Shown: positions 1 to 6,751 of the stretch, piece by piece | Layout: each line of letters opens with the position of its first letter | Position numbering within the stretch: the stretch's first letter is position 1 | The notes under the pieces: generated by a model | What the model saw: the letters and a program-made list of their open reading frames with translations, nothing else | Database searches by the model: none | What the model was told of the DNA's origin: nothing | Made by a program: the position numbers and the translations under genes | Source: Nocardioides gansuensis | GTDB taxonomy: Bacteria > Actinomycetota > Actinomycetes > Propionibacteriales > Nocardioidaceae | DNA length: 64,000 nucleotides | Assembly (NCBI RefSeq): GCF_003076135.1 | Contig: NZ_QDGZ01000002.1 | Coordinates: 310,001-374,000 of the forward strand | Direction: 5' to 3'

Positions 1-83
1 CCGAGCAGCTGCGCTACGAACTCCGCTCCGATGCCGCGGTTGGCTCCAGTGACCAGCACGGTCTGGTCGGTCAACATCGTCAT
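1..83 (-). CDS. Short-chain dehydrogenase/reductase, N-terminal fragment (runs off left edge)
   Basis: Only the first 27 or so codons are in the window. They contain the Rossmann-fold nucleotide-binding motif TGANRGIG, which identifies the short-chain dehydrogenase/reductase (SDR) superfamily. The start at 83 is preceded by a good AGGAGG ribosome site; a second ATG two codons in is possible. The TetR gene at 183-764 lies upstream on the same strand, and a 13-bp palindrome at 125-137 matches one in front of tetR, so this dehydrogenase is probably the repressor's target. Substrate cannot be told. Confidence 0.8.
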   Translation of the reverse strand, partial: MTMLTDQTVLVTGANRGIGAEFVAQLL

Positions 84-124
84 GCGTCCTCCTCAGGCGG
101 GCCGCAGCGACCCGATCGGCTTTG

Positions 125-137
125 TATGACGATCATA
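125..137. promoter_or_regulatory. Probable TetR operator in front of the SDR gene
   Basis: TATGA-CGA-TCATA is a perfect inverted repeat with a 3-nt centre. Read on the minus strand it contains TATGAT, a good -10 hexamer for the SDR gene. A copy (ATGA-CGA-TCAT, 813-823) lies before tetR, which supports both being bound by the TetR protein encoded between them. Confidence 0.6.
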
Positions 138-182
138 TGCCAATGGTCCGGCGCGACGTCGCCGGGCCTCGAGGGGGTCGCG

Positions 183-764
183 TCAGGTCAGGAGCGCGAG
201 GACGTTGTCGATCCCGCGTGCGAGCACCTCGCGGGACCGCGTGTCGTCGACCAGGCTTCGCGCCATCTGCATCGTGCCGATCATGAGGGCGTAGGCGCTC
301 ATCACCTGGAGGCGCAGGCTCTCGCCATGGAGCTCGGACTCACCCTCGAGTCGGCTGGCCATCGCCTCCACGAGGGCCGTGAGGCCGTCGTCGTAGGCGA
401 CGCGCACGGCCGGTCCGCCGCGGACGATCTCGTCGATCAGGGCTGCGGACGGGCAGCCCAGGTCCACGGCGTCACGATGCTCCACCGACAGGTAGCGGCG
501 GACCATCACCTCGATGCCTGGGCGGCCCGGAGGGATCTGGTCGTAGGCCGCGAGCTGGGTGCGAAGCTCGCTGCCGATCACCTCGGCGACGAGGGCCTCC
601 TTGGAGGCGAAGTGTGCGTAGAACGCGCCGTTCGTCAGTCCGGCGTCCTTCATCAGCACGGCGACGCCCGACCCATCGATCCCGTCGCTCTTGAGGCGAC
701 GTCCCGCGGACTCGACGATGCGCCTTCGCGTCTCGGCCTTGTGGCCCTCGCTGTATCTCACCAT
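183..764 (-). CDS. TetR/AcrR family transcriptional repressor
   Basis: A 193-residue protein of normal TetR length. Residues 8-55 form the TetR helix-turn-helix: a RRRIVESAGRRL helix, then GVAVLMKDAGLTNGAFYAHF, ending in the typical YAHFASKEAL segment. The C-terminal ligand domain resembles the group whose members carry the GCPSAALIDEI stretch (YxaF/LmrA-like regulators). The start at 764 was chosen because the family begins here; the frame stays open further upstream but reads through the promoter. It sits directly upstream of, and on the same strand as, the SDR gene at 1-83, and both are preceded by the same palindrome, so it likely represses itself and that enzyme. The inducer is unknown. 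Confidence 0.9.
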   Translation of the reverse strand: MVRYSEGHKAETRRRIVESAGRRLKSDGIDGSGVAVLMKDAGLTNGAFYAHFASKEALVAEVIGSELRTQLAAYDQIPPGRPGIEVMVRRYLSVEHRDAVDLGCPSAALIDEIVRGGPAVRVAYDDGLTALVEAMASRLEGESELHGESLRLQVMSAYALMIGTMQMARSLVDDTRSREVLARGIDNVLALLT

Positions 765-811
765 GGTCCGACCCTTCGTCGCGCTGCGCGGGGCAGTGGA
801 CCCAACGTAGC

Positions 812-824
812 CATGACGATCATA
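812..824. promoter_or_regulatory. Probable TetR operator / tetR promoter
   Basis: The core ATGA-CGA-TCAT (813-823) repeats the palindrome at 125-137. On the minus strand it overlaps TATGAT, a likely -10 box about 50 bases before the tetR start, so binding here would give autorepression. Confidence 0.55.
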
Positions 825-879
825 CGACCAACAGTCACGCGCCCGGTAGTGCGTGGCCCGTCCTGCAGGCCGCGCCTCG

Positions 880-1035
880 TGTGGGCCCCGCTTCCCGGTG
901 GGCCACAGGCGGGCGTAGGTGTTTGAGTGTCGTGGTTGCCTTGGCGTGACCGAGTGAGCGTTGGGCAGTGACGACTTCGCAGCCGGCCGCGATGAGGCCG
1001 AGGCGCAAAGGGTGGCTGAGGTCGTGAAGCTTGCT
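880..1035 (-). pseudogene. Tyrosine recombinase (phage integrase) C-terminal remnant
   Basis: The minus strand reads KLHDLSHPLRLGLIAAG and then LGHAKATTTL, the C-terminal catalytic region of a tyrosine integrase (normally HxLRH ... LGH ... Y). After TTTL, near 924, the reading shifts by one base into NTYARLWP, which carries the expected Tyr region. The catalytic Arg of the HxLRH box has become Ser (HDLSH). The frameshift, the lost Arg and the absence of an N-terminus make this a dead fragment. It marks an old integration event next to the TetR/SDR pair. Confidence 0.7.
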
Positions 1036-1114
1036 TCCGGCGCAGAAGCGGCGTTGAGGGCATGCGGCACCAGCCGGATCGAGGTTTTGGGGTGCACTGG
1101 GTAGGCACGACAAC

Positions 1115-1195
1115 GAAACCGACGTTTCCGCAGGTCAGCCGCCGTTTTTGGCGACTACTGACAGGGGTCGCAAACCCCTGAATCAGATGTCGTAG
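1115..1195. repeat. Degenerate direct repeat, copy 1 (partner at 4350-4431)
   Basis: This segment and 4350-4431 share CGCAGGTCAG, then CCGTTTT a few bases on, then AGATGTCGTAG about 54 bases after the first block, in the same order and orientation. On the minus strand the end of each block encodes the tail of a short open frame (CGQNYDI-stop here, a Cys-Gly ... YDI-stop tail in the other). Stretch 1036-1367 holds nothing else recognisable. The blocks may be 3' ends of related mobile-element genes or old attachment-site flanks. Confidence 0.4.
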
Positions 1196-1367
1196 TTCTG
1201 ACCGCACTTGTGCCTTGACCTGCGCAAACGCCGAGATTGAGGGGCCAGGGGCCGCGCTGGGGCCGCACATGGCCGCGGCGCACGCACGCCGGCGCCGGCG
1301 GGTCGACCCGAGTTCGACCCTTTCGCGGCGCTGGTCGATGACTGGTCATGACGCCGACCGTGCGTGC

Positions 1368-1902
1368 TCAGACGTCATCATCGTCGTCCTCGTCGGGTTC
1401 AACGTCACCCGCGAGTTCTTCGTCGTTCGGTTGCGTGTCGTCCGGATCGGGCTCCGGCGTCTGGTGGCCGAACACCGCGTCGACCGCTCGCCGGGTGCGC
1501 TCGGCACTGTCCTCGACGAGGTGGTTGTAGGTGCGCAGGGTGAAGCCGGGGTCGGCGTGAGCGAGGTACTCGCTGAGGGCCTTGATCGGCTCCACCTTCA
1601 TGGAGCGCTGTGCTGGCGTAGAAGTGCCGCAGGGCGTGGCTGCCGTTTTCGGGCGTTACCGGGATCCTTGCCCGCTTCAACGCCGGCTTCCAGATGAACG
1701 TGTTGAGGTAGTTCCGTGCCAGCGCCTTCTTCTCGCGGCTGTAGAGAAGCAGCGAGAAGGTCGTGGGCTTTCCGTCCGTCCTGTCCCAGGGGAGCGTCAC
1801 CTCGATCGGTGGGTAGGCGGTCATGTGCGCGTTGATCGCCTTCAAGACCGCATCGGGCAGCGGAACGTCCGGCCTCGTGCCGCGTCCGCCGTCGAATCGC
1901 AG
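1368..1902 (-). pseudogene. Second tyrosine integrase remnant, frameshifted
   Basis: Two frames on the minus strand together spell the C-terminal half of an actinobacterial integrase. The upstream frame runs from about 1902 through AYPPIEVTLPWD, SREKKALARNYLNTFIWKPAL and SHALRHFYASTALHEG. At about 1596 the reading must shift by one base to continue with IKALSEYLAHADPGFTLRTYNHL and ERTRRAVDAVFG. The HxLRH, H and Tyr positions of the catalytic centre are preserved, so the lesion is the frameshift plus loss of the N-terminal half. An acidic tail (PDPDDTQPNDEE, then a run of Asp) follows. It is a different integrase from the remnant at 880-1035. Confidence 0.8.
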
Positions 1903-1905
1903 GGC

Positions 1906-2742
1906 TCAGGCCTGCCGCGCCTCGCGGTCCCGCGTCGCCGCCAGGGTCCCGAGCAGGGCGAGGCCATCGGCGCTCGGGGTACCCGGCTCCGCGGAGTAGA
2001 CAATGAGCTCCTGTCCGGGCGCCGAACGGACGTCGAAGGCCTGGATGCTGAGGGTCAGCTCGCCGACCTCGGGGTGCCGGAGCCGCTTGCTCTCCAGGCG
2101 TTTGGCCCGCGCTTCGTGCCGCTGCCAGAGCGTCACGAATGCCGGGCTGTGGCGGGTCAGCTGTGCGATGACCTCCCGGATCCGCGGATCGTTCGGGGTG
2201 CGGCCGGCGAGCAGCCGGAAGCCTGCGACCGTTGCGCGGGCGACCTGGTCCCAGTCGGGATAGAAGGTCGGCGCGTCCGGGTCGAGGAAGACGCGCAGCA
2301 TCAGGTTCCGCTCCCGATGGAAGCCCTGGAAGAGGGCGTCGGCGAGAGGGTTGCAGGCGAGTACGTCGTAGGCCCGCCCGACCACGATCGCCGGATGCGC
2401 CGACCAGTTGTCGAGGAGGCGGAGCAGCTCGGGTGCGACGCGATCGTGTGCGGCCGTCTGTCGCTCGCCCGGTGTCAGGCCGGCCACCCGGTAGAGGTGG
2501 AGGCGAGCGTCGTCGTCGAGGCGGAGCACGTCGCTCAACGCGTCGAGCACCTGCGGGGAGGGGCTGCGCTCGCGGCCCTGCTCGAGGCGGGTGTAGTAGT
2601 CGACGCTGACGCCGGCCAGCATCGCGACCTCCTCGCGGCGCAGGCCCGGCACCCGGCGTACACCGTGGGTGGGCACGCCCACCTCCTGCGGGGTCACCTG
2701 GGCGCGGCGCGCCCTCAGGTACTCACCGAGTGGAGTGGACAT
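1906..2742 (-). CDS. XRE-family regulator with MmyB-like ligand-binding domain
   Basis: A 278-residue protein. Residues 1-75 are a Cro/C1-type helix-turn-helix containing the family sequence VPGLRREEVAMLAGVSVDYY and RLEQGRERSPSPQVLDAL. The rest (about 100-270) matches the MmyB-like ligand-binding domain, with the typical WSAHPAIVVGRAYDVLACNPLADAL. Such regulators are usually divergent from a short-chain dehydrogenase; here only the C-terminal stump of one remains (2871-3018), so the regulator may have lost its partner. The minus-strand stop abuts the integrase remnant at 1902, which suggests the deletion and insertion history is linked. Confidence 0.9.
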   Translation of the reverse strand: MSTPLGEYLRARRAQVTPQEVGVPTHGVRRVPGLRREEVAMLAGVSVDYYTRLEQGRERSPSPQVLDALSDVLRLDDDARLHLYRVAGLTPGERQTAAHDRVAPELLRLLDNWSAHPAIVVGRAYDVLACNPLADALFQGFHRERNLMLRVFLDPDAPTFYPDWDQVARATVAGFRLLAGRTPNDPRIREVIAQLTRHSPAFVTLWQRHEARAKRLESKRLRHPEVGELTLSIQAFDVRSAPGQELIVYSAEPGTPSADGLALLGTLAATRDREARQA

Positions 2743-2870
2743 GACCCGATCGTAGGCCGGTGCCGGAGGCCGAACATGGGGGTGTTGCCCCCAGGCTGGG
2801 GGAGGAGCCGGTCTCGACTCATTGCAGCCGGATCAGCCGCCTGCCAGTCGGCGGGCTGCCCTGCCGCGCT

Positions 2871-3018
2871 GCCGCCTGTCGCTGCGGAGGCGATGGTCGC
2901 CTACCGCGCCGCCAGCATCCCGGCCGACGCCGTCGCGCGAGCCATCGACTATGCGGTCGGACGGCCGGCCGACGTCGACGTCAACGAGATCGTCATCCGA
3001 CCGACCGCACAGCGCTGA
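2871..3018 (+). pseudogene. C-terminal stump of a short-chain dehydrogenase
   Basis: About 48 codons end in VARAIDYAVGRPADVDVNEIVIRPTAQ and a stop, the standard C-terminus of COG4221-type SDR oxidoreductases. No Rossmann fold or catalytic Tyr/Lys precedes it; the upstream 130 bases back onto the XRE regulator. The gene has therefore been deleted except for its tail. It probably was the divergent target gene of the MmyB-like regulator at 1906-2742. Confidence 0.65.
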
Positions 3019-3088
3019 CCCGCCAGCCGCGCCAGGGGGGTGCATCTCTCCCTCCCTTGCGTCTGGCGCCCGGGGCATGCTGGGAGAC

Positions 3089-3886
3089 ATGAACGCGAAC
3101 AGTGTGAACAGCTCACCCAACCCCGGCCACGGCCTCCTGGCAGGCAAGGTGGCATTCATCTCCGGAGCGGGCCGCGGCATCGGTGCCGCAGCTGCCCGGC
3201 TCTTCGCCGAGGAGGGCGCCCAGGTCCTCCTCACTGCTCGCACCGAGGAGCAGTTGAGCGCGGTCGCGGAGGAGGTCCGCGGTGGCGGCGGGACGGCGGA
3301 GTACGTCGTCTGCGACCTCGCCGACCCGGCCGCCGTACGCTCTGCGGTCCAGCACACCGTCGACACCTTCGGGCGGCTGGACGTGGCGTTCAACAACGGT
3401 GCGACCATCACTCCGCCGAACGCCCTCGACGAAGTGCCGGAGGAGGAGTTCGACACCCTCTACGCCGTCAATCTCAAGAGCGTGTGGGTGGCCATCGCTG
3501 CTGAGGTCGCTGCCATCCGCCAGAGTGTCGGGACGGGTGCCATCGTCAACAACTCGAGCGTCGGGAGCCTGCGAGGCAATCCGGTCCTGCCGGCGTACGG
3601 CGCCATGAAACGCGCCGTTAACAGCCTGACCGAGACTGCCGCGGTCACCTACGGCCCTGAGGGCATCCGCGTCAACGCGATCGCCCCCGGTAACACCGAC
3701 ACCGAGATGATCCAGTCGTGGGAGACCCATACGCCCGGCCTCTCCGAGCGGCTCGCGGCGAACACGCCGTTGCGCCGAGGCGCCGAGCCGCGTGAGATCG
3801 CCGAAGCCGCCGCCTGGCTGCTGAGCGATCGCTCATCCTTCGTGACCGGGACGGTGCTTCCGGTCGACGGGGGTGCCCGGGCCTAG
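3089..3886 (+). CDS. Short-chain dehydrogenase/reductase (SDR)
   Basis: A 265-residue classical SDR. The cofactor motif is SGAGRGIG (residues about 25-32), NNG replaces the usual NNAG, catalytic Ser lies in NNSSVGSL, and the active-site Tyr/Lys are in YGAMK. The C-terminus SSFVTGTVLPVDGG is typical of 3-oxoacyl-ACP reductase-like members. The ATG at 3089 is preceded by GGGAGA. It stands alone between two pseudogenes (2871-3018 and 3910-4185), so its partner genes and substrate are not evident. The NNG and YGAM variations occur within the superfamily and do not by themselves imply inactivity. Confidence 0.88.
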   Translation: MNANSVNSSPNPGHGLLAGKVAFISGAGRGIGAAAARLFAEEGAQVLLTARTEEQLSAVAEEVRGGGGTAEYVVCDLADPAAVRSAVQHTVDTFGRLDVAFNNGATITPPNALDEVPEEEFDTLYAVNLKSVWVAIAAEVAAIRQSVGTGAIVNNSSVGSLRGNPVLPAYGAMKRAVNSLTETAAVTYGPEGIRVNAIAPGNTDTEMIQSWETHTPGLSERLAANTPLRRGAEPREIAEAAAWLLSDRSSFVTGTVLPVDGGARA

Positions 3887-3909
3887 CACCCCCGCCTGCG
3901 ACAGCCGGC

Positions 3910-4185
3910 TCACTTCGACTCGATGTGACCCTCCGCGGCCGGGTTGTCGCGAAGCTCGGCCACGACCGCCGCCACTCCGAGTCGTCGCCGACGATGGCCT
4001 GGCGCAGGCACGCGGCGGTGACGCGCTGCATGAGCGCGACCCGAGCCGGGCTCTCGTCGGTGGTCTCGGCGACCTCGTGCCCCACGATGCCGCCAAGCGA
4101 GTGCTCGCCACCGTGCACGGTGAGCGGGTCGGTGGCGCCCGGGCTCAGCAGGTAGACCTCGGGTTCCGATCCGTCCTGACCCCGG
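3910..4185 (-). pseudogene. Alpha/beta hydrolase (chlorophyllase/dienelactone-hydrolase-like) C-terminal remnant
   Basis: The minus strand encodes EVYLLSPGATDPLTVHGGEH, SLGGIVGHEVAETTDESPAR and VALMQRVTAACLRQAI, the C-terminal region of an alpha/beta hydrolase with the catalytic His in GGEHSLGG. Near 3970 the frame is lost; the true end, AELRDNPAAEGHIESK-stop, is read in another frame and stops at 3910. The N-terminal two thirds, including the nucleophile, are absent. Confidence 0.6.
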
Positions 4186-4323
4186 GCATTTCTCCAGCCC
4201 CTCTGGCCGTAGCGCAGCCAGGTCGTCGTTCGCCAGAGAAACCCAGGGGCGTTCCGGGCTTCGAGCGTCCGGGCTCGCGGGCCGCTGGGTCGCGTGGGCC
4301 GCACTGGGGCCGTAGACGAACGA

Positions 4324-4383
4324 AAAACGACCCCTGACGCTGGAAGACGTTGAAAGGTGTCTTCGCAGGTCAGGGGCCGTTTT
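4324..4383 (-). terminator. Hairpin, probable rho-independent terminator (leftward)
   Basis: Arms AAAACGACCCCTGAC (4324-4338) and GTCAGGGGCCGTTTT (4369-4383) pair with one mismatch, with further pairing of GAAGAC/GTCTTC inside. Read leftward the stem ends in a run of five T. It lies downstream of the minus-strand tail that stops at 4419, so it is likely the terminator of that vanished gene. Confidence 0.5.
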
Positions 4384-4431
4384 CAGGCACTCAGCCCGTG
4401 GGCGTCACCCACGCGTGACTAGATGTCGTAG
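4350..4431. repeat. Degenerate direct repeat, copy 2 (partner at 1115-1195)
   Basis: CGCAGGTCAG at 4364-4373, CCGTTTT just after, and AGATGTCGTAG at 4421-4431 match the order and spacing of the copy at 1115-1195 within one base. The 3.2 kb between copies holds an integrase remnant, the XRE regulator, the SDR and two broken genes. Confidence 0.4.
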
Positions 4432-4647
4432 ATCAACTCGAACTGGCTCCCGCAGTCTGGGTGGCCCGTTGTGCTCTTTGCTGTCGCTTGTGAGCCTCGG
4501 AGCCGGTTTCTTCGATGGCGCGGTTTGGGCGCGCTTTGAATTGCGGAGGGTCGCAGATGGGGAGCAGACGCCATCGACGTCCCAAGCGGCAAAGCCGCAG
4601 GCCAGCGGCTAGTTTGGTCTCATGAACGCAGCTGCCGGCAACGGATC

Positions 4648-4722
4648 GCGCCCACGCTCAGAATCATCGGCGTCTTCCCGATGACGCACCACGTGGAGTG
4701 CGTGGCGCTGCTGTCGCGCTAG
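4648..4722 (+). pseudogene. C-terminal tail of a TrmA/RlmD-type RNA uracil methyltransferase
   Basis: Twenty-four codons read LRIIGVFPMTHHVECVALLS, then Arg and a stop. The motif (D)xFPxTxHVECVALL is the hallmark C-terminus of the 23S rRNA/tRNA uracil-5-methyltransferase family (COG2265). No SAM-binding domain precedes it. The stop overlaps the 3' end of the convergent kdgK gene, so the catabolic operon abuts the remnant directly. Confidence 0.6.
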
Positions 4723-5684
4723 TCGAGCTCTTCCCGGCCGACCGGTACCGGCCAGGGATGGCCCTTCTCCGCCGCCGCCAGCAGGGCAGGGTCAGCGGCT
4801 GCGCCGCGGTCAGCCACGACGGTCAGGGCGCCTGCCGCCACGACGTGGCCGGTGCGCAGCGAGGCCGCGGGATCGAGCCCGCGGCGCCGTGCGGCGAGGT
4901 AGCCCGCGGCGAAGGCGTCACCGGCCCCCACGGGCTCGACCACCTCGACCTCGAGGGCCTCGGCGGACGTCAGGGCCGCGCCGGAGAACGCGTGTGCGGC
5001 GCGCCCGGAGTCCTTGACGACGAGCTCCGGGCCGGGCACCAGGTCCCGGAGGGCGTCGAGGCTGGGCGTCCCCCACAGGGCGGCCGCCTCGTCGAGCCCG
5101 ACGAACACGAGGTCGGCCAGCTGCGCCAGCGCGAGCAGCACCGGCCCCGCCACGTCAGCCGGCCACAGGGCGGGCCGATGGTTCACGTCGAACGACGTGG
5201 TCACGCCCGGGAGCTCGAGCAGGAGCTCCTCCACCAGGTGGTGGCAGGCGGCGGAGAGTGCGGGGGTGATCCCGCTCAGGTGCACGTGGGTGATCCCGTC
5301 CCGCGCTCCTGGTGGCAGCGCGGCGAACGCCGAGGCCGCCGACCCGCTCCGGTAGTAGTGCACGGCCGTCGCGGTGGTGCCCGGGTCCTTGAGGTAGAGG
5401 CCCGTCGGCTGGTCCGGGTCGCAGACCAACGACGACACGTCGACGCCCTCGGCGGCCAGCCCGCCGCGCAGGCGGCGGCCGAGCGGGTCATCGCCGACCG
5501 CGCCCGCGAACCGGGCGGGCACGCCCAGCCGCGACAGGTGCACCGCGACGTTGGCCTCCGCGCCCGCCTCCGAGACGACGAGGTGGTCGGCCGACTCGAG
5601 TGGAGTGCCGCCGGGCGGGCTGAGCGCCACCAGGGCCTCGCCCACACAGAGCACGACGCCATGGGGCGCGAGCGGGCTGTTCAT
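4719..5684 (-). CDS. kdgK: 2-keto-3-deoxygluconate kinase (PfkB family)
   Basis: A 321-residue ribokinase/PfkB-family sugar kinase. The N-terminal motif GAEANVAVHLSRLGV and the C-terminal signature EPVGAGDAFAAGY, with the catalytic Asp in GAGDAF, are intact; ATP-site residues lie in VKDSG. In this context it should phosphorylate 2-keto-3-deoxy-D-gluconate (KDG) to KDPG. The ATG overlaps the stop of the unsaturated uronyl hydrolase gene (ATGA), so it is translationally coupled and is the last gene of the leftward operon. Family membership is certain; KDG specificity rests on the neighbouring kduI and kduD. The KDPG aldolase that should follow is not in the window. Confidence 0.88.
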   Translation of the reverse strand: MNSPLAPHGVVLCVGEALVALSPPGGTPLESADHLVVSEAGAEANVAVHLSRLGVPARFAGAVGDDPLGRRLRGGLAAEGVDVSSLVCDPDQPTGLYLKDPGTTATAVHYYRSGSAASAFAALPPGARDGITHVHLSGITPALSAACHHLVEELLLELPGVTTSFDVNHRPALWPADVAGPVLLALAQLADLVFVGLDEAAALWGTPSLDALRDLVPGPELVVKDSGRAAHAFSGAALTSAEALEVEVVEPVGAGDAFAAGYLAARRRGLDPAASLRTGHVVAAGALTVVADRGAAADPALLAAAEKGHPWPVPVGREELD

Positions 5685-6751
5685 GGCAGGTGCTCCAGGG
5701 CCGCCGCGACCGCCTTCAGGGCCAGGCCCTGGCCCCACAGCTGGGGCAGGTCGTCGCGGATCACCGAGTAGCCGAACGGCACCAGCTGCAGCACGGTGCC
5801 CGCGCTGGTGCGGGTCAGGGCGCCGTCCGGGTCGACGTAGGCCAGCGCACCGCGCACCGCGCGCCAGCCGGCCTCGGTCACCGCCGCGTCGAGGTCGGGG
5901 ACCACCACCGACGCGCGGAGCATCGCCGCCCCGATGCCCGCCGCCGCCGACGTCTCGAGGATGCCCCTGGTCTCGGGCTGGTCGTCGACGAGCACGCTCC
6001 ACACACCGTGCTCCGGCTGGAGCCCGGTCAGTGCGCGCAGCTGTCGGCCGAGGACGTCGCGGACCGCCTCCACCTGGCCGCGCTCGGCGAGCCCGGAGGC
6101 GGCTGCGAGCTCGAGGAACTCCACCGAGGCCAGGGCGCACCAGGCGTTGGCCCTGCCCCAGCGACACGGGATCGTCACGCCGCCGTGCGACCCGTGGGCG
6201 TACAGCCCGGTCCCGGGGTCCTGGAGCACCTCCGCGTGGGCCAGCAGCTGGCGCCCGCACTCCGCGAGCAGCTCGGGGCGCCCGGCCTGCACGCCGAGGC
6301 GGGCGAGGAACAGCCCGGCCATGTAGACGGTGTCCGCCCACACCCCGCCCGGCCAGTGCTCGATCGCGCCGTTGGGGGCCCGGGTGACCGTGCCTGCGAG
6401 CCAGTGCTCCAGGTCGTCGGCGAGCGAGAGCCAGACAGGGTCGGACGGCGCCACCATGAGCGCGGCCGTGGCGGGCGCGACGTGGTTGACGTGCTCGATC
6501 GCGATGCCGGCGCGGCGGCGCTCCTCGAGCCAGCCGAGCACGCGGGGCGGCGGCTCCACCTCCCGGGCGGCCGCGACGCGGAGGATGCCCTGCAGCAGCA
6601 CCGCCTCGCCCCAGAACCAGTCGGCCACCAGGTCCCAGCCGCGACGCTCGAGGCGCTCGGCCAGGTCGACGAGAACCGGCCGAGTCAGCCTCGCCAGCGG
6701 CTCACGAGGTGGGGTCGCCAGCCGGGCGTTGGCCAGGTCGAGGCCGCTCAT
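5681..6751 (-). CDS. Unsaturated uronyl hydrolase (GH88/GH105 family)
   Basis: A 356-residue cytoplasmic protein without a signal peptide. It has the alpha/alpha-barrel features of GH88/GH105: the catalytic Asp region GGVWADTVYMAGLFLARLG (Asp140) and WGRANAW near residue 178. These enzymes hydrate the C4-C5 double bond that polysaccharide lyases leave at the non-reducing end, releasing 5-keto-4-deoxyuronate. That product is the substrate of KduI, encoded 6 kb away. The gene overlaps its upstream and downstream neighbours by ATGA, so it is coupled to the 906-residue protein and to kdgK. Whether it prefers rhamnogalacturonan (GH105) or glycosaminoglycan (GH88) fragments cannot be settled by eye. 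Confidence 0.87.
   Translation of the reverse strand: MSGLDLANARLATPPREPLARLTRPVLVDLAERLERRGWDLVADWFWGEAVLLQGILRVAAAREVEPPPRVLGWLEERRRAGIAIEHVNHVAPATAALMVAPSDPVWLSLADDLEHWLAGTVTRAPNGAIEHWPGGVWADTVYMAGLFLARLGVQAGRPELLAECGRQLLAHAEVLQDPGTGLYAHGSHGGVTIPCRWGRANAWCALASVEFLELAAASGLAERGQVEAVRDVLGRQLRALTGLQPEHGVWSVLVDDQPETRGILETSAAAGIGAAMLRASVVVPDLDAAVTEAGWRAVRGALAYVDPDGALTRTSAGTVLQLVPFGYSVIRDDLPQLWGQGLALKAVAAALEHLP

Larger units (their letters stand above)
4186..4647. other. Gene-free stretch between remnants
   Basis: About 460 bases without a credible gene. It contains a long imperfect hairpin (4324-4383) and a degenerate direct repeat (4350-4431). Short frames on either strand match nothing recognisable. 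The composition is slightly less GC-biased than the catabolic operon that follows, which fits old mobile-element debris. Confidence 0.6.

Noticed and set aside
183..1097. A 304-residue TetR reading with a long N-terminal extension
   Set aside because: The added part reads through the operator and the integrase remnant; the TetR family starts at 764.
1582..3018. Long plus-strand frame of 478 codons over the XRE gene
   Set aside because: It is antisense to the well-supported MmyB-like regulator; only its last 48 codons resemble a real protein (SDR stump).
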